Assembly: GCA_964368445.1 (NCBI GenBank)
Contig: CAYJAY010000007.1
Span: 1-64,000, forward strand
Source: CAYJAY01 sp964368445
Lineage (GTDB): Bacteria; Bacillota; Clostridia; Oscillospirales; Ruminococcaceae
Length of the DNA stretch: 64,000 bases
Direction of reading: 5' to 3'
In this document: piece after piece, positions 32,276-41,868 of the stretch
How positions within the stretch are numbered: the first letter of the stretch is position 1
How the letters are laid out: every line of letters starts with the position of its first letter
Translations under genes and position numbers: made by a program
Notes under the pieces: generated by a model
The model's input: the letters and a program-made list of their open reading frames with translations, nothing else
Database searches by the model: none
Told to the model about the DNA's origin: nothing

Positions 32276-35200
32276 ATGGCTCTAACGCAAACAAACGACT
32301 TGTTTTTACAACAAAGCTACGACGATATATATGAAACATATGTAAAAAGTTTAACCAAAAAAAACTTTGTGCATTGGGATTATATAATTATAACCGCTTC
32401 AAACGAGCGCCAAGCGGCGGCATATCGCCAAAACATCGATCAAAGGCTTGCACAAAAGATGTTGCCCGACACGCCAAACTTCGCGGTTGTCCCCGACACC
32501 GACGGAAAAAGAATTGGTTCGGGCGGCGCAACGCTCAACGCGTTGCTTTATGTGCTTGAAAAGGAAAAATCTATCGAGCAAACCCTTAACAAAAGAATAC
32601 TTCTAATCCATTCGGGTGGCGACAGCAAACGCATTCCGCAATATTCCGATTGCGGAAAGCTTTTTTCACCCGTTGAAAGAGAGCTTCCAAACGGGGTTGG
32701 TTCAACGCTTTTTGACGAGCTTATGATTCTTGCAAGCTCGGTTCCGTCGAGAATGTCCAAAGGGTTGTTTGTGCTTTCGGGGGATGTGTTGTTGCTTTTT
32801 AATCCGTTACAAGTTGAGTTTTCTTCGGAAGATGCGGTAGCTTTATCTATCAAAGAAACGGTTGAAATAGGTCAAAACCACGGCGTTTTTGTTTCGGACG
32901 AGCTTGGATATGTCGGAAAATTTATGCACAAAGCCTCTGCCAACTCGCTTAAAAACGAAGGCGCAATCGACAGATGGAACTTTATAAACCTCGATTCGGG
33001 CGCGGTTTATTTCGGCAAAAAAGTCGTCGACTCGTTGCTTCAACTTGTCACAACAAACGAAAAATCCGATGACAAAAAAGTTTCACAGTTTATAAACGAC
33101 ACCGTCGCTTTAAACTTCTACGGAGATATTTTATATCCTTTGGCGAAATGTTCGACGTTTGAAAACTATCTTTTGGAAAAACCCGAAAAGGAGTTCACGC
33201 AAAATCTCGAACAATGCAGACAAAAAATCTGGGAAAGCCTTTCAAAATTTTCGATTAAACTTTCGGTTTTAGCTCCCGCAAAATTTATGCATTTCGGAAC
33301 ATCTCGCGAGTTAATAGAGCTTAAAACAGGTTCTGAAAAGTTATATAAAAATCTTGGTTGGAAAAACAAGGTGGCTTCTTTTTGCGACAACCCAAATATC
33401 GCGTGTTACAACAGCCTAATCGAAAACGACACAGAATTTTTAGGAACGGCGTATGTCGAAAACAGCCACATAAAAAGCGGCGTCACGATTGGCGACGGCG
33501 CTATCGTTTCAAACATGACGATACAAGACGCAGCTGTGCCAAAAAACACCGTTGTCCATGGATTAAAACAGACAGACGGAAGCTTTGTTGTTAGGATATA
33601 TCCCGTTTTTGAAGATGCAAAAAAAACCTGTTCAGACGACAAACGAACAACGTTTTGGGACTTAAAACGTTTCCCTAAAAAACCCGATATACAGTCGGCC
33701 TTTTTGGCGTCGCTTGATATCTACAACGGAAAAAATTCCGATGCCGGCGAACTTTTAAGTTTATCCGAAAGCTTTACAAACGCCGATTCGAACTTTTCGA
33801 TTGAATTTAAAACGCAGTTGTTTGGCGCTGTTCGTGTGCAAAAATTCTTGCATCAAATTAAACTTCAGCGCCCGTTACACCTTGTCAAAGACGTTTTCGA
33901 GGGCGAGGGATTAACGAAAAGCGAACTTAAACAGATAACAGACGCGACCGAGCTTCTCGAATTTTCACAAAAAATCCGAAGTTTCTACTATCTTTCAAAA
34001 CTGTGTGACGGCGCTCTTTCTGAGCAGTTTGAAACAAAAGCGTTTGAGACGATACAAAAAACTTTGTTTGACGACGCGTTTAAAAGTTTAAGCGTTATAA
34101 ACGATCAAACGATAAATGTCACGCGCCAAACGGTTGAGGTTAAACTTCCGGTACGCGTTAACTTTGGTGGCGGTTGGTCGGACACTCCGCCCCACTGTCT
34201 CGAACAGGGCGGAACCGTTTTAAACGCGGCGGTGCTTCTTAACGGCGAACCACCGGTATTTGCCTCTATCCAACCTATCGACGAACGCCACATAGTTCTT
34301 GAAACGGTGGATAACGGAAAAAAAGAGATATTTCATGACATAAAAGATCTTCAAAACTACGGCGACCCGTTCGACGCGTTTGCACTTTTAAAAGCGTCGC
34401 TTATCGTCGCAGGGGTGGTGTCGCTTGACGGCGACGCGTCGTTTGAAAAACTCATAGATCTTTTGGGCGGTGGCATACACATAAAAACCGGCGTTAAAAA
34501 CATTCCGCGAGGTTCCGGCCTTGGCACAAGCAGCATTCTTGCGGCGGCGCTTGTAACCGCTATATTCAGATGGTTTTCGATTGAAAAGACCAAAAGCGAG
34601 ATATCAAAAGTTGTGTTGTCGGTCGAACAGTTAATGAGCACGGGCGGTGGTTGGCAAGACCAATGCGGCGCTATCTTTGACGGCGTTAAGCTTCTCGAGA
34701 CCGACAGCGGAATCGACCAAGCGGTTCGCGCAAAAATGCTTTTGCTTGATAAAAAAACACAAACGGAACTTTCCGAAAGACTTTGCCTTATTTACACCGG
34801 TCAAAGGCGACTTGCCCGAAACCTTTTACGCGAGATAGTCGGGAAATATATTTCGGGGGACGAAACCGCTGTTTCGGTACTTTACGAGATGCAACGTGTC
34901 AGCCGTTTGATGGCAAACTGTCTTGAAAACGGCGACATAGACGGGTTTGCCGCGCTTTTAAGCCGACACATGAACCTTTCACTTGCGCTCGATAAAGGAA
35001 GCGCAAACATATGCATAAACCACATATTCGAAACTATCGACGACCTCATCGTCGGCAAGATGGTGTGTGGCGCGGGCGGCGGCGGATTTTTGCAGGTTAT
35101 ACTTAAAAAAGGCGTAACAAGGGCAAAACTTTCGGAGCGTCTTTCAAAAGTCTACAGCGGAACCGGCATAGACGTTTGGCAAAGCGAGATAGCGTTTTAA
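32276..35200 (+). CDS. FKP-like bifunctional sugar kinase / sugar-1-phosphate nucleotidylyltransferase
   Basis: 974 residues, matching the layout of L-fucokinase/GDP-fucose pyrophosphorylase. The N-terminal nucleotidyltransferase has GKRIGSGGATLNALLYVL (about 83-100) and HSGGDSKRIPQYSDCGKLF. A left-handed beta-helix region follows (about 370-440). The C-terminal GHMP kinase has VRVNFGGGWSDTPPHC near 625, ATP loop PRGSGLGTSSILAAAL near 742 and GAGGGGFLQ near 930. All motifs are intact. In Bacteroides the enzyme makes GDP-fucose from free fucose. Here it begins 16 nt after adenine deaminase in a purine operon with no fucose genes, so the true sugar is uncertain. Confidence 0.85.
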   Translation: MALTQTNDLFLQQSYDDIYETYVKSLTKKNFVHWDYIIITASNERQAAAYRQNIDQRLAQKMLPDTPNFAVVPDTDGKRIGSGGATLNALLYVLEKEKSIEQTLNKRILLIHSGGDSKRIPQYSDCGKLFSPVERELPNGVGSTLFDELMILASSVPSRMSKGLFVLSGDVLLLFNPLQVEFSSEDAVALSIKETVEIGQNHGVFVSDELGYVGKFMHKASANSLKNEGAIDRWNFINLDSGAVYFGKKVVDSLLQLVTTNEKSDDKKVSQFINDTVALNFYGDILYPLAKCSTFENYLLEKPEKEFTQNLEQCRQKIWESLSKFSIKLSVLAPAKFMHFGTSRELIELKTGSEKLYKNLGWKNKVASFCDNPNIACYNSLIENDTEFLGTAYVENSHIKSGVTIGDGAIVSNMTIQDAAVPKNTVVHGLKQTDGSFVVRIYPVFEDAKKTCSDDKRTTFWDLKRFPKKPDIQSAFLASLDIYNGKNSDAGELLSLSESFTNADSNFSIEFKTQLFGAVRVQKFLHQIKLQRPLHLVKDVFEGEGLTKSELKQITDATELLEFSQKIRSFYYLSKLCDGALSEQFETKAFETIQKTLFDDAFKSLSVINDQTINVTRQTVEVKLPVRVNFGGGWSDTPPHCLEQGGTVLNAAVLLNGEPPVFASIQPIDERHIVLETVDNGKKEIFHDIKDLQNYGDPFDAFALLKASLIVAGVVSLDGDASFEKLIDLLGGGIHIKTGVKNIPRGSGLGTSSILAAALVTAIFRWFSIEKTKSEISKVVLSVEQLMSTGGGWQDQCGAIFDGVKLLETDSGIDQAVRAKMLLLDKKTQTELSERLCLIYTGQRRLARNLLREIVGKYISGDETAVSVLYEMQRVSRLMANCLENGDIDGFAALLSRHMNLSLALDKGSANICINHIFETIDDLIVGKMVCGAGGGGFLQVILKKGVTRAKLSERLSKVYSGTGIDVWQSEIAF

Positions 35201-35265
35201 AGCGAATTGCAAAACAAAGATGTTTTAATCGACACCATTGTCCACAGCGATTTTATACATGACAT

Positions 35266-35294
35266 TTGTATTTTTTCTTGTTTAAATGTATAAT
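35266..35294 (+). promoter_or_regulatory. Promoter of the aconitase-family gene
   Basis: TTGTAT (35266-35271), 17-nt spacer, TATAAT (35289-35294). Transcription would start near 35301, 40 nt before the ATG, whose ribosome binding site is GGAAAGG. The gene can thus be expressed apart from the xdh operon. Confidence 0.65.
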
Positions 35295-35340
35295 ATAACA
35301 CAAGAAAAAATTTGAACTCCGGAAAGGACAACTCATTGCA

Positions 35341-37623
35341 ATGATAAAAATATACGACGACAAAGTTTATCTTTTAAACGGCGAAAAGCTAGTTCCAAAA
35401 AAAGAATATGAAAAAACATGTGTTGACCAAAAGTCAGAGCAACAAGCCAGACAAGGAACGATTTCATATGGTATCTTGTCGGCACACAACAAGTCAGGCA
35501 ACGACCAAAATTTAAAGATAAAGTTTGACGCGATAACAAGCCACGACATAACGTTTGTCAGCATAATTCAAACCGCAAAAGCTTCGGGCATGGAAAAGTT
35601 TCCGGTACCATATGTTTTGACAAACTGCCACAACTCGCTTTGTGCCGTTGGCGGAACGATAAACGAAGACGACCATATTTTCGGGTTAAGCGCCGCGAAA
35701 AAATTTGGCGGTATATACGTTCCGGCACACCTTGCGGTTATACATCAATATATGCGCGAGATGCACGCCGGCTGCGGCTCTATGATACTAGGTTCAGACA
35801 GCCACACAAGATATGGCGCGCTTGGAACGATGGCAATAGGCGAGGGCGGCGGCGAGCTTGTTAAACAACTGCTGTGTGACACCTACGACGTGAAATACCC
35901 CGACATAGTCGGTGTATACCTCGACGGCAAACCAATACCGGGAGTAGGCCCCCACGACATTTCGCTTGCGATTATCGGCGCGGTGTTTGAAAGCGGTTAT
36001 GTAAAAAACAAAGTCATGGAGTTCATAGGCCCCGGAATTGCGGCGATTGACACCGATTTCAGAAACAGCATAGACGTAATGACGACCGAGACTACCTGTC
36101 TAAGCTCGATTTGGTGTACCGACGACGACACAAAAGAGTTCCTCGAAAGCCACAAAAGAGCCGACGCGTACAAAAAACTTGAGCCTAAAGATGTTGCGCT
36201 TTATGACGGAATGATATATGTAGACCTTGCGAAAATTAGGCCTATGATAGCGCTTCCGTTCCATCCTAGCAACACGTATACGATAGACGAACTGGGCTGT
36301 AACCTTTCGGATATTTTGCGTTCGGTTGAAAAACAAGCGGTCGAATTTTCGGGAGATAAAAGCATTAACTTTTCTCTTGTTGACAAGATTAAAGACGGAA
36401 AACTAACCGTCCAACAAGGTATTATAGCCGGTTGCGCCGGCGGAAATTTCTCAAGCATGGCGGTGGCCGCCGATATCTTGAACGGCGCAGACTGTGGAAA
36501 CGATGTTTTTTCGCTTGCGGTCTATCCGTCGTCACAACCTGTGTATCTCGAGCTTGTTAAAAACGGAGCGATAGCGAAGTTTATCCAAAGCGGTGCAACC
36601 GTAAAAACGGCATTTTGTGGCCCATGTTTTGGCGCAGGCGACACACCGGCAAACAACGCGCTGAGCATTAGACACACAACGCGTAACTTTAAAAGCCGCG
36701 AGGGTTCTAAACCGGGCGAGGGGCAGATGTCGGCGGTTGCGTTGATGGATGCGCGTTCGATAGCCGCCACCGCGGCAAACGGCGGAGTGTTGACCGCGGC
36801 GACCGATATAGATTTTAAAACCCCGAAATATAACTTTGACAGTTCTATCTATCAAAAACGTGTATATCAAGGTTTCGGCAACCCAAAACCCGAACAACCG
36901 CTTATATATGGCCCAAACATAAAAGATTGGCCAAAGCTTAGCGCACTTAGCGAACATATTTTGCTTAAAATTTCGACCAAAATCACCGACAGCGTAACCA
37001 CAACCGACGAACTAATACCGTCGGGGGAAACGTCGTCCTATCGCTCCAATCCGTTGGGGCTTGCGGAATTTACGTTGTCGCGCCGCGATCCGTTGTACGT
37101 GTCAAGGGCAAAAGAAATCGATAAGCTCGAAAAGGCTAGAACGAGCGGACAAGACACAACGTTAATCGACGAGAAACTTAAAACAGTTTTTGATAACATC
37201 AAAAAACTCGAAGGTTTTTCCGATATCGATTTAAACGAGATAGAGATTGGAAGCGTTGTTTGCGCCTTTAAACCGGGGGACGGTTCGGCGAGGGAACAAG
37301 CCGCGAGTTGCCAAAGGGTTCTTGGCGGCCTTGCAAACATAACAAACGAATACGCGACAAAACGTTATCGTTCAAACGTCATTAACTGGGGAATGTTGCC
37401 GTTCCAAATTAAAGGCGAGATGGTTTTCGACGTGGATGATTACATCTTTGTTCCGAACATTGTAAGACACATAGACGGCGATATGTCGGACATAAAAGCG
37501 TATGTTATCGGGGAGACGCTAAAAGAAATAACGTTATATATGACCGAGATGACAAACGAGGAAAGGGCTATCGTTAAAGCCGGTTGTCTTATAAACTACA
37601 ACAAAAATAGGGCGAAAAGTTAA
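35341..37623 (+). CDS. Aconitase-family hydratase, YbhJ-like
   Basis: 760 residues. The aconitase fold with a [4Fe-4S] site. Segments include TNCHNSLCAVGGTINEDDH, GSDSHTRYGALGTMAIGEGG, IIAGCAGGNFSSMAVAA and KTAFCGPCFGAGDTPANNALSIRHTTRNFKSREGSK (split here only as a description of residues about 420-455), which supply the cluster Cys and substrate Arg/Ser. The C-terminal swivel domain has GDGSAREQAAS. The pattern resembles the uncharacterised hydratase YbhJ of E. coli more than housekeeping AcnA/AcnB, as I remember them, so I avoid an acn symbol. Its place beside purine genes suggests a role in processing a dicarboxylic or hydroxy-acid product, but this is inference. Confidence 0.82.
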   Translation: MIKIYDDKVYLLNGEKLVPKKEYEKTCVDQKSEQQARQGTISYGILSAHNKSGNDQNLKIKFDAITSHDITFVSIIQTAKASGMEKFPVPYVLTNCHNSLCAVGGTINEDDHIFGLSAAKKFGGIYVPAHLAVIHQYMREMHAGCGSMILGSDSHTRYGALGTMAIGEGGGELVKQLLCDTYDVKYPDIVGVYLDGKPIPGVGPHDISLAIIGAVFESGYVKNKVMEFIGPGIAAIDTDFRNSIDVMTTETTCLSSIWCTDDDTKEFLESHKRADAYKKLEPKDVALYDGMIYVDLAKIRPMIALPFHPSNTYTIDELGCNLSDILRSVEKQAVEFSGDKSINFSLVDKIKDGKLTVQQGIIAGCAGGNFSSMAVAADILNGADCGNDVFSLAVYPSSQPVYLELVKNGAIAKFIQSGATVKTAFCGPCFGAGDTPANNALSIRHTTRNFKSREGSKPGEGQMSAVALMDARSIAATAANGGVLTAATDIDFKTPKYNFDSSIYQKRVYQGFGNPKPEQPLIYGPNIKDWPKLSALSEHILLKISTKITDSVTTTDELIPSGETSSYRSNPLGLAEFTLSRRDPLYVSRAKEIDKLEKARTSGQDTTLIDEKLKTVFDNIKKLEGFSDIDLNEIEIGSVVCAFKPGDGSAREQAASCQRVLGGLANITNEYATKRYRSNVINWGMLPFQIKGEMVFDVDDYIFVPNIVRHIDGDMSDIKAYVIGETLKEITLYMTEMTNEERAIVKAGCLINYNKNRAKS

Positions 37624-37637
37624 ATAAAAGCACATTA

Positions 37638-37664
37638 AAGGGACAGCCGTTTTGGCTGTCCCTT
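37638..37664. terminator. Terminator between convergent hydratase and ygeW
   Basis: AAGGGACAGCC-GTTTT-GGCTGTCCCTT, an 11-bp perfect stem followed by ATCTTTTG on the plus strand. It can serve both converging genes. Confidence 0.8.
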
Positions 37665-37701
37665 ATCTTTTGTCCTATAGTCTTTATAGTCTTTTTGTTT
37701 C

Positions 37702-38901
37702 CTAACGGTCGATGCGGCGCTCTTCTGCTTTTTTTGCAAGCGATTTAAGCGTTGCTTGTGGGTCTTTGCATTTAGCAAGCATAATCATAGCCGCTATAAC
37801 ATACGGTTTGAAGCTAGCTTCTTTGTAAAGAGGCACACGATAACGATCGAACACCGAAGCTTCAACCTCGCCTTGTTCACACGAAACGCCTGTGATGTCT
37901 GCCGGCAGGCAGTGCATGTAAAGGGCTTTTCCGTCTTTGGTTGTTTTCATAAGTTGCTCTGTGCATTCCCAATCTTTGTGTTTTGCGTTTTGCGCGAGAA
38001 GTTCTTTTTCAAGAGCTTTTATGCCGGCTTCGTCGCCGTTGCCGTAAAGCTCGGTTCTTTTTTCCATAGCCGCAAACGGTGCCCAACTTTTTGGATAGAC
38101 GATGTCTGCGCCGGCGAAAGCTTCCGCCATCGAGTTTGTTTTGTGGAACGAACCGCCTGTTTTCTCTGCGTTTGCTTTTGCAACCGCTTCGACTTCCGGC
38201 ATGACTTCATAGCCTTCGGGGTGAGCCAAAACGACTTCCATTCCGAAACGAGTCATAAGACCTATGATACCTTGGGGAACCGAAAGAGGTTTGCCGTATG
38301 ACGGGGAATATGCCCACGTCATAGCTATTTTTTTACCTTTAAGGTTTTCAACTCCGCCGAATTCGTTGATGATGTGTAACATGTCCGCCATGCTTTGTGT
38401 CGGGTGGTCGATGTCACATTGCAGGTTAACAAGGGTCGGTTTTTGTTCCAAAACTCCGTCTTTGTGCCCTTCGGTAACAGCGTCTACAACCTCGTGCATG
38501 TAGGTGTTGCCTTTGCCGATATACATATCGTCACGAATTCCGATAACGTCTGCCATGAACGAAACCATGTTTGCGGTTTCACGAACCGTTTCGCCGTGGG
38601 CAATCTGGCTTTTTCCTTCGTCAAGGTCGGCAACCGTAAGCCCAAGAAGGTTACAAGCCGAAGCAAACGAGAAGCGAGTTCTTGTCGAGTTGTCGCGGAA
38701 GATAGAAATTCCAAGGCCGTTTTTGAAGATTTCGGTCGAGATGTTGTTTTCACGCATGTAACGAAGCGCGTCGGCAACTATGAAAAGCGCCGCAATCTCG
38801 TCGTCGGATTTTTCCCAAGTCAAGAAAAAATCCCCCTCATACATCTCTTTGAAGTTTAGTTTGTTGAGTTTGTCGATGTAGTTTTGTAATTTGTTGTCCA
38901 T
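37702..38901 (-). CDS. ygeW: Knotted carbamoyltransferase YgeW
   Basis: 399 residues of the aspartate/ornithine carbamoyltransferase superfamily. The carbamoyl-phosphate loop is DNSTRTRFSFASA (about 70-82). DIDHPTQSMADML supplies the His-Pro-x-Gln pair and YMHCLPADI the HCLP motif. The long extra segments and the name family (YgeW, knotted transcarbamylase) match the gene found with ygeX, ygeY, ygfK and ssnA in other bacteria. The acceptor substrate is not established; an ATP-yielding carbamoyl phosphate step in purine-ring catabolism is suspected. It is the last gene of the minus-strand block and has its own possible promoter. Confidence 0.93.
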   Translation of the reverse strand: MDNKLQNYIDKLNKLNFKEMYEGDFFLTWEKSDDEIAALFIVADALRYMRENNISTEIFKNGLGISIFRDNSTRTRFSFASACNLLGLTVADLDEGKSQIAHGETVRETANMVSFMADVIGIRDDMYIGKGNTYMHEVVDAVTEGHKDGVLEQKPTLVNLQCDIDHPTQSMADMLHIINEFGGVENLKGKKIAMTWAYSPSYGKPLSVPQGIIGLMTRFGMEVVLAHPEGYEVMPEVEAVAKANAEKTGGSFHKTNSMAEAFAGADIVYPKSWAPFAAMEKRTELYGNGDEAGIKALEKELLAQNAKHKDWECTEQLMKTTKDGKALYMHCLPADITGVSCEQGEVEASVFDRYRVPLYKEASFKPYVIAAMIMLAKCKDPQATLKSLAKKAEERRIDR

Positions 38902-38928
38902 TGTTTTATTTCTCCTTAATTTATATAT

Positions 38929-38956
38929 ATTATATTAGATATAGCTTAAAGCACAA
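38929..38956 (-). promoter_or_regulatory. Possible promoter of ygeW
   Basis: Minus strand TTGTGC (38956-38951), 16-nt spacer, TATAAT (38934-38929), followed by AAGGAG and the ygeW ATG within 30 nt. Confidence 0.45.
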
Positions 38957-39034
38957 GAAGTGCGCGTTTTTGCACAAATACATTGATTTTACAAATTATT
39001 TAAACGTATTTTAAGATTTATTGTAAATTTTCAA

Positions 39035-39075
39035 TTAACACAATGTGCTTGTCCCCTGACAAAAACATTTCTCTA
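39035..39075. repeat. R1 end fragment between ygeY and ygeW
   Basis: CTTGTCCCCTGACAAAAACA is the same end sequence as that at 2885-2915 (inverted). It is a remnant lying in a 196-nt operon gap that otherwise shows only the ygeW promoter. Confidence 0.55.
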
Positions 39076-39097
39076 AAAGAATTAAACTACGAATTAT

Positions 39098-40468
39098 TTA
39101 ATCAATCTTATTGTTTGTAAGTGTTGCCCTAAACTGTGAAACGTCGTCCGTTTTGTTTTCTTCTTTATAGAACGAAGGGGCGGCGGCATACATAGCGGCG
39201 CACGTCACAAGGTCGTCTTTCCATGTTATCTCGTTTGGTGCGTGTGCTTGCGATTCTGCGCCGGGGCCAAAACCAACACACGGAATGCCGTATCTTCCTT
39301 GAATTGCAACACCGTTGGTCGAGAACGTCCATTTATCGGTTAACGGACGGTTTCTAAGATGCATAGATCCTTCGGGCCCTATTCTTTGTTCGCCGTAAAG
39401 CGCGTGGTGCGCTTCGATTAGCGCCCGTACATGTGCCGCGCTGTCGCGGTTTATCCATGTCGGGAAATAACATTCTGTTTCGTAAACTTCCCCTGTCCAC
39501 GAAGGACGGTCGTACATATACATAGAAACGGTTACGTCGTCGCCGTATTTTTTAACTGCCGGTAAACTGCGAATTTCGTCGAGACAACTTTCCCAAGTTT
39601 CGCCCGCTGTCATACGTCTGTCGATAGAGATTGAACAAGAATCGGCAACGGCGCAACGGCTAGGCGATGTGTAGAAAATTTGCGATGTTGTGCATGTCCC
39701 GCGACCCAAAAAACGCGCGTCTTCAAAATGTTCGGGGTTATATTTCTCGTCAAGCATCTTGACAAGACCTTTAATCTCGACGCTGTCGTCCGCCGAATTT
39801 TCGTTTAACGAACGAACGTCTTGAAGAATATCCGCCATTTTATAAATGGCGTTGTCGCCGCGTTCGGGAGCAGAACCGTGGCAAGAAACCCCTTTAACGT
39901 CGACGCGAATTTCCATTCTTCCGCGATGTCCGCGGTAGATACCGCCGTCGGTAGGTTCTGTCGAGATAACAAACTCGGGAACTATCTTGCTTTTGTTGTA
40001 GATATATTGCCAACACATTCCGTCGCAATCTTCCTCTTGAACGGTGCCAACCACCATGATTTTATATCCGTTTGGAATTAAACCTAGGTCTTTCATAATC
40101 TTTGCGCCATACACAGCGGACGCCATTCCGCCCTCTTGGTCGGAACCGCCACGGCCATAGATTACGCTGTCGTCTTCGTATCCCTCATATGGATCGTGTG
40201 TCCAGTTTTCGATGTTGCCAACCCCAACCGTGTCGATGTGGGAATCGATAGCTATTATCTTTTCGCCGTCCCCCATCCAACCGATTACGTTTCCAAGACC
40301 GTCTATCTCGACCTTGTCAAAGTTAAGCTTTTCCATCTCGGCTTTTATACACATGACAACTTGCTTTTCCTCGCAACTCTCGCTGGGGTGCGAGATCATC
40401 GCCCTCAAAAAAGCGCTCATGTCTGCCCTATAGCTTTCGGCAGATTGTTTAATTTGGTTAATATCCAT
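39098..40468 (-). CDS. ygeY: YgeY, selenium-metabolism-linked M20 hydrolase
   Basis: 456 residues of the M20 metallopeptidase/deacylase family. Metal-site motifs are AIDSHIDTVGVGN (HxD, about 75-87), YGRGGSDQEGGMASAVYG (bridging Asp), VGTVQEEDCDG (catalytic Glu-Glu) and FVISTEPTDGG. A dimerisation domain precedes a conserved C-terminal His (GAESQAHAPNE). The protein belongs to the group encoded with ygeX and ygeW. It likely hydrolyses an amide or ureido intermediate that releases 2,3-diaminopropionate or a relative. The precise reaction is inference from gene context. Confidence 0.93.
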   Translation of the reverse strand: MDINQIKQSAESYRADMSAFLRAMISHPSESCEEKQVVMCIKAEMEKLNFDKVEIDGLGNVIGWMGDGEKIIAIDSHIDTVGVGNIENWTHDPYEGYEDDSVIYGRGGSDQEGGMASAVYGAKIMKDLGLIPNGYKIMVVGTVQEEDCDGMCWQYIYNKSKIVPEFVISTEPTDGGIYRGHRGRMEIRVDVKGVSCHGSAPERGDNAIYKMADILQDVRSLNENSADDSVEIKGLVKMLDEKYNPEHFEDARFLGRGTCTTSQIFYTSPSRCAVADSCSISIDRRMTAGETWESCLDEIRSLPAVKKYGDDVTVSMYMYDRPSWTGEVYETECYFPTWINRDSAAHVRALIEAHHALYGEQRIGPEGSMHLRNRPLTDKWTFSTNGVAIQGRYGIPCVGFGPGAESQAHAPNEITWKDDLVTCAAMYAAAPSFYKEENKTDDVSQFRATLTNNKID

Positions 40469-40530
40469 TTTTTAAAAATCCTCCACTTATTTTATTTTAT
40501 TTTTAAAATATATTTTTTAACTTTTCAGAT

Positions 40531-40583
40531 TGTCAAAAAGCTTGCAATGACGATACTCACAATTTTTTGTTCTTTTTATAGGC
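40531..40583 (-). repeat. R1 fragment between ygeX and ygeY
   Basis: Minus strand GAGTATCGTCATTGCAAGC and TTTTTGAC match the 60191-60269 R1 copy, which reads GAGTATCGCCATTGCAAGC. It sits in a 178-nt gap. A second AAGCTTTTTGCGGAC-like piece follows at about 40598. Confidence 0.55.
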
Positions 40584-40646
40584 GGTATATTTTCAAAGCT
40601 TTTTGCGGACATTTTAAGATGTGATTTTTTGACACACTGTAACTTT

Positions 40647-41864
40647 TTAAACGGTGGGATGTTCGCCGTCCCACAAAACTTTTCTAAATTTCAACGGGTC
40701 TGTGTTTCCCTCGGTCGAGAACATAAGCACCTTTGAAAACCTGTCGATCTTTAAACTGTCGCGCAACTCTTTATATTCATCCGTTTCGCAAAGAGCCGCA
40801 ACAAGCCCCATGCCAACAGCCCCCGATTCGCCCGAGATAACAACAGGGTCGCCCTTGACCGGAACACCAAGCATTCTCATGCCTCGTGCGCTCACCCAAT
40901 CGGGACACGAAACAAACGCGTCACAATGGTTTCGCAGGATATCCCACGACAGAATGTTTGGTTCTCCACACGCAAGCCCCGCCATAATCGTCGTAAGGTC
41001 GCCCGTGACAATTCTCGGCTCGCCGTCTGCCGCCAAAGCGCCTTTGTAAAGACAATCTGCCGCTTCCGCTTCCACCACTATAAATTTAGGCGGACATTCT
41101 TTAAAAACGTTGGCAAGAAAACCGATAACCGCCCCCGCCAAAGAACCCACGCCGGCTTGCACAAAAACATGGGTGGGTCGGTTTTCGCCAAACTGCCGAA
41201 GTTGTTCGCAAACTTCGCTCACCATCGTGCCATAGCCTTGCATTATCCACGACGGAATCTCCTCGTAGCCTTCCCAAGCGGTGTCTTGAACCACCACGCC
41301 GTTTTTGGTTGCGCTAGCTCCCGCCGCCGCCATTCGCACACATTCATCATAGTTCACCTCTTCGATAGTAACCGTCGCACCCTCGTTTTTAATGTTGTCA
41401 AAACGCGGTTTGCTGCTGCCTTTTGGCATGTGCACAACGGCTTTTTGCCCGAGAACGTTTGCCGCCCACGCAACACCTCGCCCATGGTTTCCGTCGGTCG
41501 CGGTGAAAAACGTCGCTTGCCCAAACTCGTCGATAAACTTCTCGCTTGTCAGATAATCGTATGTTATCTCGACAACGTCTTTGCCCATCTCTTTTGCGAT
41601 GTATCGTGCCATTGCAAAAGAACCGCCAAGAACCTTAAACGCGTTTAATCCAAATCTGAACGACTCGTCTTTAACGTATAGCTCTTGTATGTTTAAATAC
41701 TCCGCCATGCCGTCGAGACACGCCAGTGGTGTAACGGAATATTGAGGAAAACTCTCGTGAAACTTTTTTGCCCTTTCGACGTTTTGAACCGACATAATCG
41801 CAAGCTGTTTGTCGTCGCTTTTTGGCATGTTGTTCATTACCCATTTAATCTTTTGTTTAACCAT
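40647..41864 (-). CDS. ygeX: 2,3-Diaminopropionate ammonia-lyase
   Basis: 405 residues from the ATG at 41864, which lies 4 nt after the XDH stop; AGAGG overlaps that stop. A fold-type II PLP enzyme that turns 2,3-diaminopropionate into pyruvate and two ammonia. The PLP lysine is in FRFGLNAFKVLGGSFAMA (about 53-70). TATDGNHGRGVAWAANVLG holds the loop near the phosphate. VQAGVGSLAGAVIGF and SGESGAVGMG bind the cofactor phosphate and ring. All are intact. Pyruvate and ammonia from this step would feed fermentation and nitrogen needs. Confidence 0.95.
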   Translation of the reverse strand: MVKQKIKWVMNNMPKSDDKQLAIMSVQNVERAKKFHESFPQYSVTPLACLDGMAEYLNIQELYVKDESFRFGLNAFKVLGGSFAMARYIAKEMGKDVVEITYDYLTSEKFIDEFGQATFFTATDGNHGRGVAWAANVLGQKAVVHMPKGSSKPRFDNIKNEGATVTIEEVNYDECVRMAAAGASATKNGVVVQDTAWEGYEEIPSWIMQGYGTMVSEVCEQLRQFGENRPTHVFVQAGVGSLAGAVIGFLANVFKECPPKFIVVEAEAADCLYKGALAADGEPRIVTGDLTTIMAGLACGEPNILSWDILRNHCDAFVSCPDWVSARGMRMLGVPVKGDPVVISGESGAVGMGLVAALCETDEYKELRDSLKIDRFSKVLMFSTEGNTDPLKFRKVLWDGEHPTV

Positions 41865-41868
41865 TTTT

